A stretch of 25,303 nucleotides of DNA from Halocaridina rubra (Eukaryota; Arthropoda; Malacostraca; Decapoda; Atyidae). How positions within the stretch are numbered: the first letter of the stretch is position 1; every line of letters begins with the position of its first letter. Below are positions 19,220-25,303 of the stretch, piece after piece. Where the stretch lies: the NCBI GenBank assembly GCA_037179515.1, contig JAXCGZ010014366.1:1-25303 (forward strand), written 5' to 3'. The notes beneath the pieces were generated by a model. It made no database searches. It was given only the letters and a program-made list of their open reading frames with translations, and was not told the origin of the DNA. Both the position numbers and the translations under genes were made by a program.

Positions 19220-20502
19220 CAAACAAACATTTATTTCCATTTTTGTACAATGGTTATTCTTCTAGAAGTAAAAGTAACTTATAAGTAGACATGTAATTGA
19301 ACAATAAGTAAGAGGGTAATACATACAGTTAAATTAAATGTAGCTTTCCTAGAAAATAATAATGCTGTAATAAAAATGTTAACAATAATGTTAATAGTAA
19401 AGTAGTAATACTAACACTCGATATAGTACCGTTATTATCCCTATCATCACCATATTTGTTTTCCTTACAATGAGAATAATTAGTTCTTAACTTAGAGAAC
19501 AGAGAAGTCGATATCAGTTTACATATAGAGAGGTTAGTGTTAAGGGAAATTGCATTAAATCATTAAGTTTAGTTTATGTGTGAGCAGTAACTATTTGTCC
19601 TAAAGAAAACTATATAATTTGCCTTTGAAATCTGTGAAGGAGGATGCATTTTTAAGATGCTTTGGAATATTATTCCAGAGTGTTGGCCCTTTAATAGTGA
19701 TCATCTTTGAACCTGCTTCTGTGTTTGTTCTCTGAATAGAGGTCACTACTCTGTCTTGTGTTGATTCCCCTTATATTCCTGACTGTTTTTAAATCAAATA
19801 GCCAACTAGGATAATGATGGTCCAAAATTTTGTATACAAAAACATAAATAGCATAAGCGACCATGTTTTCTGCCCGCAGCCACTCAAGTTTATTGAGAGT
19901 TGGTGTGATGTGGTCATATTTTCTTATTCCTCCCAGGGAAACTCGAGCTGCAAAATTAATCAGCTTCTGTTTATCTGAGTCTTAGTGGTAGCTCCCCAAA
20001 CAGTTGTGCAGTAATTAATGTGACTTAGGGATAGAGATTCAACAACAGGTATTTGAGTGGTAGTCTCAAAATTGTCTTTTATACGTGATAAGTGCATTAA
20101 TGTTCCTGTAACCTTTTTGCATACTTTATCTGTGTGGGAATCAAACAACATGTAGTTATCAAAGTGAATTCCTAAGTTTTTTACTGTTTTGCTAGGTGTA
20201 ATGATATTGCCGCAAAAAATAATTGTTGTGTTTTCTGGGATTTGTGCTATATGGAACCCTGAATCAGTAAACATGCATTGTGTTTTGCTTTCGTTAATTA
20301 ACAGTCCAGTTTCTTGAAAATGGGTTTAGATTTTTGACAGAGTATTTTCTGCTCTTAAGGTTAGCTCTGGGAGATTATTGATATCACCACTAAGGAGTAG
20401 TTGAGTGTCATCTGCATATTGTACGACTAGACAGTCAGAAATGAAAGACTGTAGATCATTTACGTAAATGGAGAAGAGAATAGGACCAAGTACTGATCCC
20501 TG
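19217..20502 (-). mobile_element. LINE family C, copy 1: 5'-truncated, minus strand, inserted in GA-rich sequence
   Basis: Read on the minus strand it contains the C-terminal half of an RT ORF and a 3' UTR of about 380 bp that ends in TTTATT and (TTTG)n. The second copy at 21752-23135 matches throughout. Homology to copy 2 stops at about 20502, where the sequence becomes GAGAGAGAGAG. The 3' end abuts the (GA)n array at 19129-19216. Confidence 0.85.
19600..20502 (-). pseudogene. LINE family C RT C-terminal remnant, copy 1
   Basis: The minus-strand sequence begins inside the RT core just after the VPxGS motif, includes the YADD region near 20410-20430, and continues through SGFHIAQIPENTTI, KTVKNLGIHFDN and SHINYCTTVWGATTKTQIN to a WNNIPKHLKNASSF block before a stop at 19600-19602. 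Lesions: a TAA near 20325-20330 (KI*THFQE in place of KIKTYFQE), a 7-bp deletion near 19970 and a further frameshift near 19740. Confidence 0.82.
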
Positions 20503-21160
20503 AGAGAGAGAGTACAGAAGACCTTTATCGTGAGATAATCGTTGTTCCTTATCAGTAGTGACGACAGAGTATATTCAATTGTACCTTGGACAAATGCTTT
20601 ATCAATTTTGAAATCTAACTTTTATTTTCAGATACTTTGGTAACTTCAGTTAAAACCGCATTTATTTATCGTTTTTATAAATTTCTTTAGAAATTTATTT
20701 ATTTATTTTATCTATAATTCGTGGGTGTTTTGTATAAAGAAATAATAAAAATTCCTAAATATTTATTAACAATGTACTGAAGCATTTTCTAATCACTTAA
20801 TTATTATAAGTGTTGATAAAATGTTTAGATAATTGATAGGGAGAGACTCCGTGGATGGTTCTGAAAATAGATTTTCCTTATGCTAAGTACAATAGCCATA
20901 ATCTACCTTAGAAGGGGTGGCCAAGTCAAAGCAAAACCTTTACTCTTTACAGAAAGTAAATAAAAATAGCTTGGTGGTTCCGATTCCCCGAACTTCACCT
21001 CATTTAGTCACCTTTTACGACATGCAGAGGAGCACGGTAGTACTTTCCTTCTTTCGAGGATATGGAGGGAAGATTATGCAGAGTGAGAAATTGAGTGAAT
21101 AAACTCATGGGACATAGAGGACACTTTCCTTGCTTTTTTGCGGATTTCTGTAATGGAATA
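20503..21160. other. AT-rich spacer, no gene seen
   Basis: It starts with a short GAGAGAGAGAG tract that belongs to the target of LINE family C copy 1. 20920-21075 has a more balanced composition and contains CACCTTTTACGACATGCAG, which resembles a word found in dispersed arthropod repeats. I cannot name the family. Confidence 0.4.
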
Positions 21161-21162
21161 TG

Positions 21163-21200
21163 AACACACACATACACGCACAGCACACACACACACACAC
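21163..21200. repeat. (CA)n-rich tract
   Basis: CA repeats with CATA, CGCA and CAGCA interruptions. Confidence 0.85.
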
Positions 21201-21248
21201 GCATGAAATATTTAAAGATAGTGGCAACAGTTTTGCTTACTCTACATA

Positions 21249-21249
<1 letters not shown>

Positions 21250-21312
<63 letters not shown>

Positions 21313-21334
21313 GTTATTATTATTATTATTTTTG

Positions 21335-21390
<56 letters not shown>
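21250..21390. repeat. (TTA)n microsatellite
   Basis: TTA repeats with a GTT interruption near 21312 and a TTTTTGTTT patch near 21330-21338. Confidence 0.97.
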
Positions 21391-21392
<2 letters not shown>

Positions 21393-21751
21393 CTATTCGC
21401 CATATAACCGACGTATCAACATTATCTCAAGTTTCTCTACCTTTCCTTGAATATAGCCAAAAAAGGTTGGTGACCTGCTATAAACTCTATCTCATACAAA
21501 ACCAGACAAGAATATAATGAGGCACTCAACCGGGGTGCCACAGGTGTCTAAACAGTTTTTTTCCCACTCAGTAAGGAAAAAAGGTACATGTTGATAGGAA
21601 AATAGAAGAAAAAAATTCCTCATGAAAAGAAAAAAATGAGAAGAAGAATGAAACAATCACAGAAGTCCCAAAAAAATATTTTTCCATATGGTTGTGACAG
21701 AATGGAGTGCCTGTGGGATTTGTCAAGAAAGTGGGATGGGATAAAAATACA
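21391..21751. other. A-rich spacer, no gene seen
   Basis: Poly(A) and GAAAA-rich stretches. No open frame with recognisable protein features. Confidence 0.5.
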
Positions 21752-23135
21752 GACAAACAAACAAAACAAACAAACATTTATTTCCATTTTGTACAATGGT
21801 TATTCAACATTAATAGTAACTTATAAGTAGACATGTAATTAAACTAATAAATAAGAGGGTTATACATATAGTTAAATTAAATGTAGCTTTCATAGAAAAT
21901 AATAAAGCTGTAATAAAAATGTTAACAATAATGTTAATGATAAAGTAGTAAGTATCGTTATTATCGGCATTATTTCCATATTTCTTTCCTTACAATGAAA
22001 ATAATTAGTTCTTAATGAGCAGCAACTATTTGTCCAAAAGAAAACTATATAGTTTGCCTTTGAAAGCTGTGAAGGAGGATGCATTTTTAAGATGCTCTGG
22101 AATATTATTCCAGAGTGTTGGCCCTTGGATAGTGATCATCTTTGAACCCGCTTCTGTGTTCTGTGAATAAAGAGCTCACTGCTCTGTCTTGCGTTGGTTC
22201 CCCTTATATCCCTGACTGTTTTTAAATCAAATAGCCAGCTAGGATAATGATAGTCCAAAATTTTGAATACAAAAACATAAATAGCATAAGCGACCTTATT
22301 TTCTGCCCGCAGCCACCCAAGTTTATTTAGAACTGGTGTGATGTGGTCATATTTTCTTATTCCTCCCAGGGCAACTCGAGCTGCAAAATTAATAAGCTTC
22401 TGTATTCTGTTTATCTGAGTCTTAGTGGTAGCTCCCCAAACAGTTGTGCAGTAATTAATGTGACTTAGGGCTAGAGATTCAACAACAGTTATTCGAGTGG
22501 TAGTCTCAAAATTGTCTTTTATTCGTGATAAGTACATTAATGTTCCTGTAACCTTTTTGCATACTTTATCTATGTGGGAATCAAACAACATGTGGTTATC
22601 AAAGTGAATTCCTAGGTTTTTGACTGTTTTGCTAGGTGTGATAATATTGTCGCAAAAATTAATTGTTGTGTTTTCTGGAATTTGTGCTATGTGGAACCTT
22701 GAACCAATAAATATGCACTGTATTTTACTTTCGTTAATTAACAGCCCAATTTCTTGGAAATAGGTTTTAATTTTTGACAGAGTGTTTTCTGCTCTTAAAG
22801 TTAGCTCTGGGAGATTATTAATATCACCACTAAGGAGTAGTTGAGTGTCATCTGCATATTGTACGACTAGACAGTCAGAAATGAAAGAAGATAGATCATT
22901 TACGTAAATGGAGAAGAGGATAGGACCAAGTACTGATCCATGTGGAACATTAAATGATAAATTTTTTGGCACAGAGATAATGTTGTTAAGACGCATGGAC
23001 TGTTTACGATTAGATAGATACTCGCTAAACCAGCTTGGATCAATATTTAAGTTAATACATTTACTTAAAAGAATTTCATGGTTTACACTGTCGAAGGCTT
23101 TGATAAGTCCAATAATACAAGCATAGATATTTTTG
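21752..23135 (-). mobile_element. LINE family C, copy 2: 5'-truncated, minus strand
   Basis: It matches copy 1 from the (TTTG)n tail (plus-strand CAAACAAACAAA at about 21755-21776) and extends further 5', to about 23135, into RT motif A. Its 3' UTR lacks roughly 90 bp present in copy 1: sequence between AGTTCTTA and GAGCAG is missing at about 22015. Confidence 0.88.
22026..23129 (-). pseudogene. LINE family C RT remnant, copy 2
   Basis: The frame is open across 22136-22996 and further upstream to about 23127, where it includes IKAFDSVNHEILLSK (motif A region). The catalytic Asp of motif A, expected just before LxKAFD, appears as Gly (IIGLIKAFD). The next motif reads VPHGS instead of VPQGS, and YADD is intact 27 residues later. 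The domain continues with NLGIHFDNHML, CTTVWGATTKTQI and VALGGIRKYDHITPVLNKLGW. An indel near 22160 shifts the frame, so the open frame stops at 22136 while the original C-terminus runs on to about 22026 out of frame. Confidence 0.87.
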
Positions 23136-23179
23136 TCATATCTATATTATTATATATACTATTACAGATAAATATTAAG

Positions 23180-23212
23180 TATGCCCCTAAACGAAAAACG
23201 TTGAGAACGACG
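23180..23212 (-). repeat. TTCTCAAC(G/C)TTTTT motif, third occurrence, inverted
   Basis: The reverse complement reads CGTTCTCAACGTTTTT followed by a GGGG-containing end, similar to the 6150 and 6315 motifs. A short similarity only; it may be a degraded DNA transposon terminus or chance. Confidence 0.25.
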
Positions 23213-23229
23213 AATTGAGTTGACGGGAT

Positions 23230-23414
23230 CGAAGACATATAGTAGAAGGAGTCAATAGTCTTTTGTAGAGGAAATGTACAATTCTATACGACAAAGAGAG
23301 AAAGAAGTGGATGGTGTGACAAAGTTGCTGCAGTCAGTAAGAGCTAGGGTCAGGTGGCACTCCATTGTTGCCAAAGTCCAAGTGGGTATGGCACGTTGAT
23401 GATGATGATGATGG
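23230..23414 (+). mobile_element. possible 3' end of an RTE-type LINE with (GAT)n tail
   Basis: A more balanced segment ends GGTATGGCACGTTGATGATG followed by GAT repeats. RTE-clade elements usually end in short trinucleotide repeats such as (GAT)n, and 5'-truncated pieces of about this size are common. No coding similarity is visible, so the call rests on the tail and composition only. Confidence 0.3.
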
Positions 23415-23692
23415 TATTTGTACATTTATTTTATTAAGATGATTTTTTGGCATGGAATTTGTAAAGTCAAGTGGAATTATATCTCTTGGTTTTATAATTG
23501 AATTTTACTGTTCGTTTTTAAGTGAAATTTTTAGATGGGATCTGTACAAATTACTTTGTACACTACTCCTAAATTCAAAGTGATTCATCTGTAAAGGAAT
23601 TGTAGAATATGCTGTTTTTGACATTTTGCTGTGTCTACTCCTGAATTTAAAGTGTATTTTCGGAAGGCAGCTGAATAAGTTTTCTGTGTGTT

Positions 23693-23695
<3 letters not shown>
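23415..23695. other. AT-rich spacer, no gene seen
   Basis: It contains two loosely similar segments (TCCTAAATTCAAAGTG near 23565 and TCCTGAATTTAAAGTG near 23639, about 74 bp apart), perhaps an old tandem repeat. Confidence 0.4.

Positions 23696-23784
<89 letters not shown>
23696..23784. repeat. (GA)n dinucleotide array
   Basis: Unbroken GA repeats. Confidence 0.98.
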
Positions 23785-23785
<1 letters not shown>

Positions 23786-23869
23786 ACTCACCATTATGTG
23801 TGCATGTGCTTTCCCCTTTTCTGCATTCATCGAATGCATGGCACCCTGTCGGTTTATTGATTAGTTTAG

Positions 23870-24930
23870 TGTTCACTTGAGGGCTGTTGCTTGGCCAGGT
23901 CTTTGGTCTCTCTGTGAGTCCTGTGGAGGACATTGCTTGGGCTTGTTTGTTGTTTTCTCTAGTTTACACATGATTTGAGATGCGCAGGATATTTCAAGGA
24001 CAGTTATGTGTTTGTTTTCCAGCTTGAGGTTGTAGTCCAAGATCTGTAGCCTTATTATTCTTCAATTAGTACACATACTTGAGAGGGTTAGGAATCTGCA
24101 AGGACAGTCATGTGTGTGTTTGTTTATTTCAGACTGAGCTTGTGATGGGACATTGCTCACCTGGTCAATTTGTGATCTTCTTTTATATATTCCACGTGAC
24201 TAAGATGTGTAGGACATCGGCAGGAGTATTTATATGGCCAATTTATCATCTTCTTTTATATACTCCACGTGACTAAGATGTGTAGGACATCTGCAGGAGT
24301 ATTTATATGGCCAATTTGTGATCTTTTATATACTCCACGTGACTAATATGTGTAGGACATCTGCAGGAGTATTTATATGGCCAATTTGTGATCTTCTTTT
24401 ATATACTCCACGTGACTGAGATGTGCAGGACATCGGCAGGAGTATTTATATGGCCAAATTGTGATCTTCTTTTATATACTCCACGTGACTAAGATGTGTA
24501 GGACATCTGCAGGAGTATTTATATGGCCAATTTGTGATCTTTTATATACTCCACGTAACTAATATGTGTAGGACATCGGCAGGAGTATTTATATGGCCAA
24601 TTTGTGATCTTCTTTTATATACTCCACGTGACTAAGATGTGCAGGACATCGGCAGGAGTATTTATATGGCCAATTTGTGATCTTCTTTTATATACCCCAC
24701 GTGACTAAGATGTGTAGGACATCGGCAGGAGTATTTATGTGTCTGATTTTCTGCTTGAGCCCGTGTGGGACATTACTTACATTGCCAATTGCATTGTTTA
24801 CACCTGTGATCGAGAAGTGTAATACATCGACAAGGTCCAATCATGCGTCTTTTTTATCATGGGAAACACTGCTAATCATTCTTGCTAATTTGTTTAGAAA
24901 AGATACGTGATTAAGATTTATAGGAAATCA
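23870..24930 (+). repeat. degenerate tandem repeat, unit about 101-118 bp, surrounding a 73-bp array
   Basis: Outside the core, long units begin with a GTGAYT(A/G)AGATGTG-like start, then GGACAT..GCAAGGACAGTCATGTGT, a CTGCTTGAGC..GTGGGACATT block and TTGCCAATT. Starts are recognisable near 23971, 24078, 24196, 24701, 24806 and 24907 (steps of about 107, 118, 105 and 101 outside the core). CTTGAGGGC and GTGGAGGACATTGC at 23876-23935 look like an older unit. Confidence 0.65.
24192..24737 (+). repeat. 73-bp tandem array with trimeric higher-order organisation
   Basis: Seven full units and one partial start with CCAC at 24192, 24265, 24335, 24408, 24481, 24551, 24624 and 24697, giving lengths 73, 70, 73, 73, 70, 73, 73. 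The 70-bp units lack a TTC in the CTTCTTTTATA segment. Units at 24265 and 24481 are identical, those at 24335 and 24551 share ACTAATATG, and those at 24408 and 24624 share ATGTGCAGG, so a 216-bp trimer is repeated. All but the 24551 unit carry CACGTG. Confidence 0.92.
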
Positions 24931-25303
24931 ATCCATCATCGGGCTACCTGCAGTTCCACCTCTATTATCTTGAATTATTTTGATAAGGTAGAAATTAGTG
25001 AATGATAAAAACCCAGCTACCGTTTCATTCCCTTGGTGACATGACACGACATAGCAAATACTATTTATTAGTATTTATATCCATGTGGACCATTCAGGAA
25101 CCAACTGATCGGGATAGCATTACTGTTTCTTGTATATATTAACTAAGTTTAATTTTCTTTCCTCCATTGATCAACTGTATTCACTTAGGGTGTAGAGATT
25201 CGAGTAAAGTCAAAAATTTTTTTTTCTTGTAATTGTCATGGAGAGATGTGACAGTTTAAGCGGATTGGAACTTCTGGTCCTTTGGGTTATAGTTTTTATA
25301 GTA
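24931..25303. other. AT-rich spacer, no gene seen
   Basis: No open frame, repeat or RNA gene that I can support up to the window end. Confidence 0.5.

Noticed and set aside
20920..21102. Small open frame as a host gene or RNA gene
   Set aside because: There is no protein motif or splice evidence; the CACCTTTTACGACATGCAG word looks like part of a dispersed repeat that I cannot name.
23585..23933. Minus-strand frames with poly(Ser-Leu)
   Set aside because: They are translations of the (GA)n array; the flanking residues show no domain.
24192..24737. CRISPR-like array
   Set aside because: The units are contiguous 70-73 bp tandem repeats without unique spacers, in a eukaryotic context.

Overview
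No cellular gene can be assigned with confidence in this window. It looks like a repeat-dense stretch of an animal nuclear genome, most likely a crustacean and probably a decapod. That attribution is inference: it rests on very long di-, tri- and tetranucleotide arrays, AT-rich spacers, and non-LTR retrotransposon (LINE) proteins of the kind I associate with crab and shrimp genomes. There are no bacterial operons, rRNA or tRNA genes, or CRISPR arrays.

Layout, left half. 1-506 is an (ATGC/ATAC)n array that abuts LINE family A copy 1 (about 508-3948, + strand: an ORF1 fragment and an uninterrupted endonuclease-reverse transcriptase ORF2). Its (CA)n tail runs directly into a 5'-truncated copy 2 (4013-5430), which has its own (CA)n tail. 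5767-6055 is a short SINE-like element built from the two ends of another LINE family, B. 6141-8391 holds diverged direct repeats and long TAA/TTA/TAG/AT microsatellites. 8986-9304 is the only candidate host exon. 9455-9675 is a near-perfect 221-bp foldback palindrome. 9911-12818 is family A copy 3, truncated at the start of ORF2 and carrying one frameshift.

Right half. A degenerate minisatellite of about 79 bp (13923-14430 and 17748-18770) is split by a decayed minus-strand family B LINE (about 14431-17747). Two 5'-truncated minus-strand copies of a third family, C, lie at 19217-20502 and 21752-23135. The first is bracketed by GA-repeat sequence on both sides. The window ends with a tandem array (about 23870-24930) whose core is an ordered 73/70/73-bp higher-order repeat, apparently derived from a longer unit of about 101-118 bp that still flanks it.

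How the parts relate. Family A copies are very similar to one another and share a 3' stem-loop, a 14-nt terminal repeat and a (CA)n tail, which suggests recent mobilisation by reverse transcription primed at a common 3' end. Family B supplies both ends of the short element at 5767-6055. The most interesting signals are that bipartite element, the 3'-end architecture of family A, a possible -1 frameshift site in the ORF1/ORF2 overlap, the foldback palindrome and the higher-order repeat. All family names and homologies come from reading the sequence; no database search was possible.
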